From assembly GCA_963696025.1 (NCBI GenBank), contig CAVOII010000016.1, positions 1-64,000 on the forward strand: a stretch of 64,000 nt of DNA, given 5' to 3'. A program made the position numbers and the translations under genes. Each line of letters begins with the position of its first letter. Position 1 is the stretch's first letter. Of the stretch, positions 37,564 through 46,900 are shown in pieces. Under the pieces are notes generated by a model. The model was not told the origin of the DNA. It saw only the letters and a program-made list of their open reading frames with translations, and did no database searches. Source of the DNA: JABCYV01 sp963696025. GTDB lineage: Bacteria > Acidobacteriota > Terriglobia > Terriglobales > Acidobacteriaceae.

Positions 37564-38039
37564 TGCCTGGACTCCTGCATGACTTTTGCTGCCTTTTGTA
37601 TTGCGGCCACGATGCGGGTATAGGTTCCACAGCGGCACACGTTGCCTTCCATCGATCGCCAAATTTCGGCAGCGGATAGTTCCCGTTTAGCGCTCAACAG
37701 CGACACCGCCGACATAATCATGCCGGAGGTGCAGTACGCGCACTGCATGGCGGCTTCGTCCAGAAAAGCCTGTTGCACTGGATGCAGCTGGTCGCTTTTG
37801 GCGAGGCCTTCAATGGTGGTAATTTGCTTTTGAGCAACATCACTGAGCAGCGTAATGCAGGAGCGGCGCGCCTTTCCATCGATCAGCACCGTGCATGCGC
37901 CGCACTGGCCTTCACCGCAGCCGTACTTAGTTCCGGTCAGATCGAGATGATCGCGCAAGACAAATAACAAGCTCGCTTCGGGATCGGCGTCGGTGGTGTA
38001 GACGCGTCCATTGACATTGACTTGTCGGGTTGTTGCCAT
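37560..38039 (-). CDS. (2Fe-2S) subunit of xanthine-dehydrogenase-family oxidase
   Basis: 159 residues carrying two iron-sulphur clusters: the plant-type cluster in 'YGCGEGQCGACTVLIDGKAR' with a further cysteine in RSC, and the helical-domain cluster in 'QCAYCTSGMIM' and 'GNVCRCGTYTRI'. Electron-transfer partner of the molybdenum subunit, with which it overlaps by 4 bases. No signal of its own; probably co-exported with the Tat-signal partner. Confidence 0.93.
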   Translation of the reverse strand: MATTRQVNVNGRVYTTDADPEASLLFVLRDHLDLTGTKYGCGEGQCGACTVLIDGKARRSCITLLSDVAQKQITTIEGLAKSDQLHPVQQAFLDEAAMQCAYCTSGMIMSAVSLLSAKRELSAAEIWRSMEGNVCRCGTYTRIVAAIQKAAKVMQESRQ

Positions 38040-38103
38040 TCCAGAACTCTCTACGAAGGTTGTTGTGCCGAGCTACTTTGAATCAACTTTCCGCGAATTG
38101 CGC

Positions 38104-38115
38104 TGTACTTGTTTA
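38104..38115. promoter_or_regulatory. Degenerate member of the shared palindrome
   Basis: TGTACTTGTTTA, 10 of 12 matches to TGAACTTGTTCA, lies 65 bases upstream of the iron-sulphur subunit start in a 104-base gap. The two mismatches are in mirror-image positions. It may be an internal promoter site of the operon, but the match is weak. Confidence 0.3.
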
Positions 38116-38143
38116 CGAGTTTACCTCACCGCAGCCCTGGGAA

Positions 38144-39136
38144 TCAGGCATCAGCACGCTGTCGTACTGCAAGCAGGACCTCGGGATTGATCGGATGGAG
38201 AGGCATTTGCCCAGTGAGAACACGCACAACTTCTTCCGCTGCCTTGGTCTGCAGTTCGACCAGCGACTCTACTGAGTAAAAGCTCATATGCGGCGTGAGA
38301 ATTACGTTGTCCCGCCCAAAAAGAGCTGAATCCACGGGCGGCTCTGATGACAAGACGTCCAGCGCCGCGCCGCCAACTTGTCCCGTATCGAGCGCATGCG
38401 CCAAAGCTCTTTCGTCCACGATGGGTCCGCGAGCTGTGTTAATCAGGTAGGCAGTCGGTTTCATCTGGGCAAAAGCGTCTGCGTTAAACAAATGATGCGT
38501 TTCCGGCAGCAACGGAGTATGAATAGAAACGTAATCACACACCTTGAGCAACTTGGCGAAATCCACCTGCTCAACTCCCGCGGCGCTCATGATCGATTCT
38601 GAAATGTACGGGTCGTAAGCAACTACTTGGATGCCGAACGCCTTTGCCTTAGGAGCAAGTAACTGGGGAATTTTCCCGAACCCAACCAGACCCAACACGG
38701 TTCCCCGCAAACGGTGAATGGGCACTACCGCAGGCATTCCCCAACGGCCCCCATTCACCAACGAATTCGCAAACGGAATCTTGCGGACCAGGGCCAGGAG
38801 CAAGGCCATGGTGTGATCGGAAACTTCGTCCACGCAGTAATCGGGAACTCTGGTGACCACAATGCCGGCGCCCGTAGCGGCTGCGATATCGACATTGTCG
38901 ACGCCGATCCCGAAGCGTGCGATGATCCGACAGCGGCTCATCTGCCCGATCATCTCAGCCGTGATTTTGGCGTAGGTGACGAGTACCGCGTCGGCTTGCC
39001 GCGCTGCTTTCATGATGCCTTCAGGCGTCGGTTTCTCCGCCAGCAGTATATTGGCGCCAATTTTCGCCAGTACCTCCCGGGCTGGGTCAAGATTCGGAAA
39101 CGCCGAGTCCGCGACGCTGACCAGCGATTGTGCCAT
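38144..39136 (-). CDS. D-2-hydroxyacid dehydrogenase, copy 1
   Basis: NAD-dependent reduction of a 2-keto acid or oxidation of a D-2-hydroxyacid. 330 residues from the ATG at 39136, two bases after the upstream stop; the longer frame to 39331 lies inside that gene. Nucleotide motif 'VLGLVGFGKIPQLLAPKAKA', catalytic arginine in 'INTARGPIVDE', glutamate in 'DVLSSEPPVD', histidine in 'VILTPHMSFYS'. The Gly-x-Gly-x-x-Gly is GFGKIP, so the third glycine is replaced by proline, as in C-terminal-binding-protein-like members. Distinct from the second copy at 56459. Confidence 0.92.
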   Translation of the reverse strand: MAQSLVSVADSAFPNLDPAREVLAKIGANILLAEKPTPEGIMKAARQADAVLVTYAKITAEMIGQMSRCRIIARFGIGVDNVDIAAATGAGIVVTRVPDYCVDEVSDHTMALLLALVRKIPFANSLVNGGRWGMPAVVPIHRLRGTVLGLVGFGKIPQLLAPKAKAFGIQVVAYDPYISESIMSAAGVEQVDFAKLLKVCDYVSIHTPLLPETHHLFNADAFAQMKPTAYLINTARGPIVDERALAHALDTGQVGGAALDVLSSEPPVDSALFGRDNVILTPHMSFYSVESLVELQTKAAEEVVRVLTGQMPLHPINPEVLLAVRQRADA

Positions 39137-39138
39137 GC

Positions 39139-40398
39139 CTAAAATCTCATCGCTTCTTGCATATGCTCCATCAACGTGAACACGACCGGACCTTTGCCCG
39201 TAACCAGAACGTTCTCTTCCAGCCGGGTGGTCTGTTCCAGACCGGGATGTCCCGCAAAAGTCTCGATGGCGAAATACATGTTTTCTTTTATTTCCGCCGG
39301 GAATTTGAGCGAATAGGCGCGCGAAATCCACATGCCTTCATACAGCGTCAGGCCTATACTGTGGGCGAACTGCTGCAAGGTTACAGTCCCGTATTTGTCA
39401 TCGTCATACACCGGAAAAGCTGCCGCGACGTCCGCTGTGGTATTGCCCGGACGCAGCTTTTCCAATCCCGCATACATTGAGTCGTAGACTTCTCGATACA
39501 GGTCGATTTCCTTCTGGTTCATCTTCGCCGCACACTTAAAGCAGCGCACGAAATCGATGAAGTATCCCGATGGTCCGACCGCATTGATGTCAACAATCAC
39601 CAGGTCACCCTGGCGAATGATCTTGTCCGTCGCCCAGCGGCGGTACGGACTGGTATTTCCCCCCGACGCCACGATGATGTCGTAAATGATTTCGCAACCG
39701 CGCTCGAGCATGAACTCGTGCACCTTGGCCTCAATCTCGCGTTCGCGGACGCCCGGCTTGAGCCACTCGTATTTGATCCGCCACATGGCTGCATCGCCGA
39801 TGCTGGAAGCCTGTTTCAATAATTCGATTTCGTCGCGAGTTTTGATGACGCGCGCCGCGGAGACTGCTGGCCAGGCATCGGTGATGTTAAGACCGCATTC
39901 CTGAAAGGCTTTCAGCGCCGGCCAATCGAAGTTGTCGATCCCAACTCGTTCTTTTCGTACCCCCTGGGCCTCGAGGACGTCGACAACACTCTGCGCCATT
40001 CTGCCCGCCATGACTGGGACCGCACCTTCTGCCCATTGCCATGTGATCGCCGGGTTGATGCGGCCTTCCATCCAGGGAAGATCGATCTCGGCGCAGTGCA
40101 GGTCTGATCCCGCGGTTTCGAAAAGGATTGGCTCAGCCCCGTTCGGCAGAACGGCGTAGCGGATGTTGATGTTGTATTTCCAATTACCCTGATAGGAAGC
40201 CGTCACATACCGGATGTTCGCGCCCGCAAACAACACCAACGCGCCGAGGTCACGCGCATTCATCTGCTCCTTGAGACGTTGCAAACGATCTTTGCGCAAA
40301 CGGTCAAAGTCCACGCGATATTGCCAATCCGCGCCCGTCTGGCTGTAGACACGGCGTGGGTCCCACTCATGCGGTTTACCGATGAATCTCGTATCCAT
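39139..40398 (-). CDS. M24 family metallopeptidase-like protein, metal site intact
   Basis: Pita-bread-fold hydrolase of the Xaa-Pro peptidase/creatinase group, 419 residues. Expected metal ligands are present: Asp in 'LVIVDINAVG', Asp in 'GYFIDFVRCF', His in 'FAHSIGLTLYEG', Glu in 'YFAIETFAG', Glu in 'TRLEENVLVT'. Some members of this fold are not peptidases (creatinase, the DMSP lyase DddP), and the general layout with an N-terminal 'ANIRYVTASYQGNW' domain resembles those. The substrate is therefore open. First gene of the minus-strand operon that runs down to 31767. Confidence 0.88.
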   Translation of the reverse strand: MDTRFIGKPHEWDPRRVYSQTGADWQYRVDFDRLRKDRLQRLKEQMNARDLGALVLFAGANIRYVTASYQGNWKYNINIRYAVLPNGAEPILFETAGSDLHCAEIDLPWMEGRINPAITWQWAEGAVPVMAGRMAQSVVDVLEAQGVRKERVGIDNFDWPALKAFQECGLNITDAWPAVSAARVIKTRDEIELLKQASSIGDAAMWRIKYEWLKPGVREREIEAKVHEFMLERGCEIIYDIIVASGGNTSPYRRWATDKIIRQGDLVIVDINAVGPSGYFIDFVRCFKCAAKMNQKEIDLYREVYDSMYAGLEKLRPGNTTADVAAAFPVYDDDKYGTVTLQQFAHSIGLTLYEGMWISRAYSLKFPAEIKENMYFAIETFAGHPGLEQTTRLEENVLVTGKGPVVFTLMEHMQEAMRF

Positions 40399-40438
40399 GG
40401 CCTAGGTCCCGCCCGCTCGGAAGATTACGCCGAAAAGC

Positions 40439-40448
40439 GAACAAGTTC
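40439..40448. promoter_or_regulatory. Variant of the shared palindrome
   Basis: GAACAAGTTC, one base different (centre) from the GAACATGTTC found at three other promoters of the island. It is 41 bases upstream of the M24 gene that heads the operon, in a 107-base gap after the FAH gene. Confidence 0.5.
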
Positions 40449-40505
40449 ACAAAAGCAGCAGGCTCACTATACATCTGTCGCGGCGTGACAGTCCAGGAGT
40501 GACAA

Positions 40506-41492
40506 TCAAATCAATTCGAATCTCAGCTCGCCCAGTTTCTCCACACTGCAGGCGACTTTGTCGCCGGCCTTCAACCAGACCTGCCTGTCCTTTGGATAAC
40601 CGAGAATCACGCCCTCAGGCGTCCCGGTGAAGATTATGTCTCCCGGCTTCAACGTCATGTGGCGGGAAATGTAGCTCACGATCTGCGCGGTATTGAAGAT
40701 GAAATCATCGGTATTGGAGGACTGGCGCGTCTCGCCGTTCACTCGACACTCAACCTTCAATCTGTCCGGATTGATCTGGTCCGCCGTGACCAGATACGGC
40801 CCCAGGGGAGCAAACTGATCGGGTGTTTTGCCGACCATCCATTGGCCGCCGGTGTCGAACTGCAGGTCTCGCGCGCTGAAATCGTTGCCCGCGCAATAGC
40901 CCGCGACATACGAAAGCGCATCAGTCTCGCCGACATTTCTTGCCGTCTTACCAATCACAATGACCAACTCCGTTTCGTAATCGAATTTGCTGGCGATTTC
41001 GACTGGTAGCTTGATGGCGCCATTGTGAGGACTGAGCGCGTTGTTGTACTTGTTGAAAAGCACGGGTTGGTTTGGGATTGGCAGGTTGACTTCTTTTGCA
41101 TGTCGCCGATAGTTGAGACCCACGCACACGATCTTCTCGGGGCGCGTCACGACCGGTCCATATTCAACTTCTCCTTCGTTGATGAACGCGGGATGCGCGG
41201 CCTGCGACGTGAGAGCAGTATCCACCAGAGCATTCAGGCTGGGGCCATCCTCTTGCTGAAGTAGATTGTCGACAGTGGCGGGTGCAAACGTGCCTAACAA
41301 TCTCCCTGCCTCTGGCGCATCCAGAATGCCGTAATCAGTTTTTACCCCAAGCCGATACTTCCCATTACGACGCATGGTCAGCAATGTCAACTCGCGCGCC
41401 ATGCCATGTATGCGCTTGGGGCCGCCCTCGGCATCAGAAGTAGTGCTATCGGCATGTGCTTTCTCAAAAGGAACCCTGGGATCCTCTTCCAT
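40506..41492 (-). CDS. Fumarylacetoacetate hydrolase family protein
   Basis: C-C bond hydrolase or decarboxylase/hydratase-type enzyme of meta-cleavage and related pathways. 328 residues from the ATG at 41492 (AAGGAG twelve bases upstream); internal ATGs at 41402 and 41375 fit typical family length better. Motifs: 'IVCVGLNYRRHAKEV', metal-binding region 'KFDYETELVIVIGK', 'AGYCAGNDFSARDLQ', and 'IIFTGTPEGVILGYP'. Divergent from the crotonase gene with a shared promoter region. Confidence 0.9.
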   Translation of the reverse strand: MEEDPRVPFEKAHADSTTSDAEGGPKRIHGMARELTLLTMRRNGKYRLGVKTDYGILDAPEAGRLLGTFAPATVDNLLQQEDGPSLNALVDTALTSQAAHPAFINEGEVEYGPVVTRPEKIVCVGLNYRRHAKEVNLPIPNQPVLFNKYNNALSPHNGAIKLPVEIASKFDYETELVIVIGKTARNVGETDALSYVAGYCAGNDFSARDLQFDTGGQWMVGKTPDQFAPLGPYLVTADQINPDRLKVECRVNGETRQSSNTDDFIFNTAQIVSYISRHMTLKPGDIIFTGTPEGVILGYPKDRQVWLKAGDKVACSVEKLGELRFELI

Positions 41493-41603
41493 CGTGGAAT
41501 CACGCTCCTTGTTTTCGCGACTTGATCACAAAAACTGGTGACTTTCGAACATTAGTGACGTCCGCAGCGGAGTTGTCAATATGCGCGCCTCTTCTGGCCC
41601 TTG

Positions 41604-41631
41604 TTGACACAGCTTGTGTCCCTTGTATAGC
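41604..41631 (+). promoter_or_regulatory. Sigma-70 promoter with embedded palindrome
   Basis: TTGACA at 41604-41609, 16-base spacer, TATAGC at 41626-41631. A perfect dyad GACACA-GCT-TGTGTC spans 41606-41620, overlapping the minus-35 and spacer, where a bound protein would block the polymerase. This dyad differs from the GAACATGTTC palindrome, so a different regulator may act here. Confidence 0.55.
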
Positions 41632-41640
41632 GTTGGCCGC

Positions 41641-42393
41641 GTGTCGTCTCAGGAACCCAACTTGTCTGACTCCCACCCCCCCGGCTTGATCATCGAGCGA
41701 ACTGATGATGTCCTCACCTTCACACTCGATGACGCTGACCGCGGCAATCAGGTCAGTGGCCGGATGTTCGACGCGATGCTGCGCGAGCTTCAACGCGAAG
41801 CATCCCACCCAGCCGCGCGAGTGTTACGAATCCGCGCCCGAGGCAAGGTTTTCTGCACCGGGCGAGAGCGCGCCGGCCGGGATGCTGAGAGTATCCGTGC
41901 CGAGGCGGCTCGTATCATAGAGGTCAAGCGCATATTGCGAACCTCGCCGCTGATCAGCGTGGCAGAGGTTCAGGGAGACGCTTTTGGCTTCGGCTTTGGA
42001 CTCGCGATTCTGTGTGATTTCGCTCTGGTGGCAGAGCCTGCCCGGCTGGGATTTCCTGAGATGCATTCCGGTCTCCCGCCTGCCGCCATCATGGCCTATC
42101 TTGGCGAATACACATTGCCGCGATTTGCCTTTCCACTTATCCTCTTAGGCGATCCTATAAGCCCCGAACGCGCGCTGCAAATCGGCCTCATCTCCAAAGT
42201 TTTCCCGGCAGACCGTTTGTCGAGTGAAGCTGATGCTCTGGTCGAGCGAATTCTTGCGCTCGATCCGTCTGCGGTTCGACGATGCAAGGAATTCTTTCTC
42301 GCCGCCCAACAGAAATCCTTTGACCAGAACTGCCACGCCGCGCTCGAAGCTTTAACGGCCGGGAGCATCGCCCTGCTCGCAAAGGAGAAGTGA
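41641..42393 (+). CDS. Enoyl-CoA hydratase/isomerase (crotonase) family protein
   Basis: 250 residues from the GTG at 41641; a TTG at 41614 overlaps the promoter and a TTG at 41662 has AGGA upstream. Crotonase oxyanion elements are 'VFCTGRERAG' and 'QGDAFGFGFGLAILCDFA' (the usual GG pair is GFGFG), with a possible catalytic glutamate in 'LGFPEMHSGLPPAAIM'. It could hydrate, isomerise or cleave an acyl-CoA made by a ligase of the island. With the GTG start the message would be nearly leaderless. The MFS gene follows after 13 bases. Confidence 0.85.
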   Translation: MSSQEPNLSDSHPPGLIIERTDDVLTFTLDDADRGNQVSGRMFDAMLRELQREASHPAARVLRIRARGKVFCTGRERAGRDAESIRAEAARIIEVKRILRTSPLISVAEVQGDAFGFGFGLAILCDFALVAEPARLGFPEMHSGLPPAAIMAYLGEYTLPRFAFPLILLGDPISPERALQIGLISKVFPADRLSSEADALVERILALDPSAVRRCKEFFLAAQQKSFDQNCHAALEALTAGSIALLAKEK

Positions 42394-42406
42394 ACTGGCC
42401 GCCACT

Positions 42407-43750
42407 GTGAATGCAGGCGCGCGTCTCGATCGGCTGCCGATTTCCTCGTTCCACCGGCGCATCATGTGGCTGATCGGCATCGGCATGTTCTTCGACGGCT
42501 TTGATATCTATGTAGCCGCAACGGTCCTCGGCGCCACGCTGCACAGCGGCTTTTCCACGATGCACCAAAATGCAGAGTTCATCTCCGTGACGTTTGTGGG
42601 AATGATGTTGGGCGCATTCTTGACCGGTTTCCTTGGCGACCGCTACGGGCGCCGCTTCACCTATCAAGCCAACCTTGCAATCTTCGGCCTTGCGTCCATT
42701 GCGGCTGCTTTCGCGCCTTCGATGCAAGTGCTGATCTTGCTCCGCTTCGCCATGGGAGTAGGGCTTGGCGCCGAGAACGTTGTCGGGTATGCGACCATGA
42801 CGGAATTTGTTCCCCCGCAAACTCGCGGAAGGTGGCTCGGCTGGATCTCGGTCTTCGTTGTCAGCGGCTCACCGGCGACTGCACTCCTTGGGGCGCTCAT
42901 CATTCCCCACTTTGGCTGGCGGGCCATGTTCACCCTCGGTGGGTTGGGCGCCATGGTCGTCTGGTATTTGCGAAAAGCTCTGCCGGAGTCGCCGCGCTGG
43001 TTGGAATCGGTAGGCCGCGCCGACGAGGCTGACGCCATCTTGCGCTCTGCGGAACGCGAAGCTTCCATCGAACACGCCCCACTTCCGCCACCAGCACCCT
43101 CGCCGGCGGCCGCCGCCCATTCTCGGGGCCTCAAGTCGCTGCTTAGTCCTGTGCTGTTGCCACGCATGATTGTCGGCGCCACCACGTTAATCGTCGTCAA
43201 CACCTTGGTCTTTGGGTTTGTCACCTGGCTGCCGACCTTCTTTGTTCGAGAGGGATTCAGCATTGCATCGTCCCTTGGCTATTCCTTAGTCATCTCGCTG
43301 GGTGCGCCGCTGGGTTCGGCGCTCGGCGCGCTGACTGCTGACTCGTGGGGACGCAAGCCGTCCATCATGGGTGCCTCCGTGGTTACTATTGTGATCGGCA
43401 GCATTTATGCCTTCTCCAAACATCCGGCCGTGTTGCAAATAGTTGGATTCCTGCTGATGATCCCGATTTACGTCCTCGTCACTCTCCTATTTGCGGTTTA
43501 CATCCCAGAGTTGTTTCCGACCGAAGTTCGCATGCGGGCTTCCGGAATCTGCAATACCTTCGGGCGCGGTGCGACAATTGTGACGCCGTTCATCGTGGTC
43601 GCTCTGTTCCGTTCTTATGGCGTGGGTGGCGTCGTCGGATTTCTTATCGGGCTTCTTATCGTGCAGATCTTCGTCGTCCTCTTGTTCGGGGTTGAGCCGA
43701 AAAGACGGCGGCTTGAGGAAATCGAAACTGGGGTTTCGGTTTCTGCTTAG
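42407..43750 (+). CDS. MFS transporter, aromatic acid/metabolite:H+ symporter-like
   Basis: 447 residues, twelve membrane segments. 'GMFFDGFDIYVAATVLG' in the first segment is the DGFD-type motif of acid:H+ symporters, with 'GFLGDRYGRRFTY' in loop 2-3 and 'FPTEVRMRASGICNTFGRG' late in the protein. Starts at a GTG at 42407; an in-frame CTG at 42395 sits at the ideal distance from AAGGAG, an unusual alternative. Likely co-transcribed with the crotonase gene and importing the substrate or an intermediate. Confidence 0.88.
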   Translation: MNAGARLDRLPISSFHRRIMWLIGIGMFFDGFDIYVAATVLGATLHSGFSTMHQNAEFISVTFVGMMLGAFLTGFLGDRYGRRFTYQANLAIFGLASIAAAFAPSMQVLILLRFAMGVGLGAENVVGYATMTEFVPPQTRGRWLGWISVFVVSGSPATALLGALIIPHFGWRAMFTLGGLGAMVVWYLRKALPESPRWLESVGRADEADAILRSAEREASIEHAPLPPPAPSPAAAAHSRGLKSLLSPVLLPRMIVGATTLIVVNTLVFGFVTWLPTFFVREGFSIASSLGYSLVISLGAPLGSALGALTADSWGRKPSIMGASVVTIVIGSIYAFSKHPAVLQIVGFLLMIPIYVLVTLLFAVYIPELFPTEVRMRASGICNTFGRGATIVTPFIVVALFRSYGVGGVVGFLIGLLIVQIFVVLLFGVEPKRRRLEEIETGVSVSA

Positions 43751-43840
43751 CCTCGTAACCAAGTGGATGACCTTCTAGCTCTCCAGCGAATGGCGGTATT
43801 GCTTGATGTGAAAGGATCAGTCGTACCCCGGTGAAAGCTA

Positions 43841-43850
43841 GAACATGTTC
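43841..43850. promoter_or_regulatory. Shared palindrome at TonB receptor 1
   Basis: Perfect GAACATGTTC ending 8 bases before the minus-35 box of the promoter at 43859-43887. Identical 10-mers are at 53228 and 57626. Confidence 0.65.
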
Positions 43851-43858
43851 ATTTTCCT

Positions 43859-43887
43859 GTGACAGGCCTGGAGTTCTGGTCTATACT
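43859..43887 (+). promoter_or_regulatory. Promoter of TonB receptor 1
   Basis: GTGACA at 43859-43864 and TATACT at 43882-43887 with a 17-base spacer, giving about 90 bases of leader to the ATG at 43983, which has a strong AGGAGG site. Confidence 0.65.
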
Positions 43888-43982
43888 TCCCGTCCAACAC
43901 AAAGAATCTTTCGCAGAATCTGGCTTAAATCTGCGGAGGAACGCAACCCGGTTTCTAGCCTGCAACCTTCAGGAGGTGGGCA

Positions 43983-46900
43983 ATGGGTTCAGCCAATAAC
44001 ACCAAGAAGTGTTTCAGCTGCTTTTCGGCCGTGCTAGTCCTGCTGCTAAGCGTTCTCGACCCCAGTTCTCTCCATCCACAAGTGGTCGGGGGAACCATTT
44101 CCGGCACCATTGTTGACAACTCTGGGGCGGCAATCGCCAATGCATCGGTGACCTTGAGAAATTTGGCGACAGATGTCGCTACAAGCGTGACCACCAACAG
44201 CCAGGGGCTCTACAGCGTACCCAACTTGCTACCTGGTAGTTATCAGCAGACGGTTACGGCGATGGGCTTTGAAACGGCGATTCGGAACGGAATCATTCTG
44301 AATGTAGGAGCACAGCTGGTTTCAAACGTTACCATGAAGGTGGGCACGATCAGCGAACGCGTGGAGGTCAAGGATCTGCCGCCCGACTTGCAACTGGAAT
44401 CGTCAACCATCAGTGGTGTCACCGACTCGAAAACCATCGTCGAGCTGCCCCTTAATGCAAGGTCCTGGACTGATTTAGCCCAACTGCAGCCCGGTGTTTC
44501 TGCGATACATGTCATGGCGCCCGTCTCCAGCACTGACCGGCTGGGCCGTGGATTTGGGGTGGAGTTGTCGGTCAGCGGCGGACGTCCCCAGCAGAACAAT
44601 TACCTCCTGAATGGGATCAGCATCAACGACTACACCAACCAGGCCCCGGGTAGCATTCTGGGTGGCAACCTCGGGGTAGATGCAGTCTCAGAGTTCACTG
44701 TTTTAACCACCAACCAAGGCGCTGAGTACGGTAGAACCGCAGGCGGTGTGATCAGCGCCATCACGCGCTCCGGGACCAATCGTTTTCATGGCAGCGCTTA
44801 TGAGTTTCTGCGCAACAGCGCGCTCGATGCCCGGAACTATTTTGACGGACCGCAGATCGCCCCTTTTCGACGCAATCAATTCGGCGTGTCGGCGGGCGGA
44901 CCTATTCAGAAAGATAAGACGTTCATTTTCGGTGACTACGAGGGACTACGTCAGTCGCTGGGTTTGAGCATGGTCGACAACGTACCTTCACCCGCTGCCC
45001 GCAATGGACTGCTATGCAATGCTCCTGATTGCTCGACCACGACTAACGTCGGCGTGAACCCTTTTGTGAAACCGTACCTGAATTTTTATCCCCTGCCCAA
45101 CCAGGGTCTCATCTGCCCGTTCTCCACTTGTCAACCTGGCACGGGTGACACCGGCATCTTCACCTTTGCCGGTTCCGCAATTGTCACTGAGAATTACTTC
45201 ACGACCCGGGTTGACCATAAGTTCTCAGACAAGGACAACCTATCCGGCGGCTACATGTACGACAGCTCTCCGTCCTCGCAGAACGACGAATTTAATAACA
45301 AACTTATCTTCACCAAGACCAGGCGGCAACTAGTTAACCTGGAAGAAAACCACATCTTTAAATCTTCCCTGATGAATTCTTTCCGGCTGGGTTATCACCG
45401 CGAGTTTGCCGCCGCTCCCTCGGGCAGCACAGCAATCAATCCGCTGGCGGCAGATACTAGTCTGGGATACGTTCCGGGAGACACCGTGGGGTTTATCGGT
45501 GTGCCCGGACTGACGTTTTTTAGTGGTGGCCTCAGTACCCAGCAACCGGCGGAGTATAACTGGAACTCTTGGCAAATCTACGACAACATATTTCTCATCA
45601 AGGGTGTCCACAGCTTGAAATTCGGCGGGAATGTGGAACGAATCATAGACAACCAATCCACCCCCTCCCAACCCGGTGGAGACTTTGAGTTCAATTCTCT
45701 ATCGGACTTTCTTACCAACAATCCTAACTCTCTTATCGCTGACGCTGCCGGTACATTATCGCCGCGCAGGATGCGAGAGACACTCTTTGGCCTCTATCTG
45801 AATGATGACATGCGCATGCGCTCCAATCTGACGCTGAACCTGGGGTTGCGCTATGAGACCGCCACCGTGCCCTCCGAAATCAACGGCAAGCTCGCCAGCC
45901 TGGCAAGTCTGACCGCTCCGGCCGTAGTGGTTCGATCGCCGCTGTTTGCGAATCCAACGCACCGCGATTTTGAGCCCCGTGTCGGCTTCTCCTGGGATCC
46001 GTTCAACAACGCCAAAACGGCGGTCCGCGGCGGTTTCGGAATATTCGACGTACAGATTTTCCCTGCGAACCTGCGGCACACGGTCGACGGAACCGTACCC
46101 TTTTACCAGTCAGTGAACGGCTCGAACCTGGCGCCAGGATCTTTCGGCGCCTTTTCTGCGAACCCAAACGCGGCGTACAGGTCCCTGGCGATCGATCCGA
46201 CCTCACAGCGGGCTGCTTTCATCGATCAGAACCCCAAGCGCAATTACGTAATGGAATGGAACTTGAATATCCAGCGCGCAATTGCTTCGAACACTACTGG
46301 GATGATTGCCTACGTGGGCTCGCGTGCGGTGCACAACCTGATGCAGACCGATGATTCCTCGATCGTCCTACCGCTGACCAAGACCCGGGAGGGATACCTC
46401 TGGCCCTGCGGACCAGACGGACTAGGGAACCCATGTGTCGTGGGCTTCTTACCAACTGGCACTCAGGCCGCTCCCATACCCACCAGTAGGATCAACCCCA
46501 ACTTTGGCCGCGTACCGGCCACCCTTTGGAATTCTGACGCCATCTTTCACGCTTTAGAAGCTCAGGTGCAAAAGAGATTCAGCCATGGCCTCTCCGGGCA
46601 AGTTTCTTACACGTGGGGAAGAACCATTGATACTGCTTCAGGATCCACCGACGGCGACCAATTTCGGAACGGCCTTTCCAGCCTGTTCTTCTTCGACCCC
46701 AGAACTCGACGCGGACCTTCTGACTTCAACCAGACCCACAACGTAGTGGTCAGCTATAACTGGGAAGTCCCGAGCCCTAAAGAGCTACCCAGGGTCCTGG
46801 GCTGGGCCGCGAGCGGCTGGGAATTCGGCGGGATCTTCTCTGCCAGTACCGGCGTGCCCTTTACCCCGACAATCGCTCCCGACCCGCTCGGCATCAACAG

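Noticed and set aside
41550..41563. TCGAACATTAGTGA as an operator in the FAH/crotonase gap
   Set aside because: Only a half-site (GAACAT) matches; the other half is unrelated.
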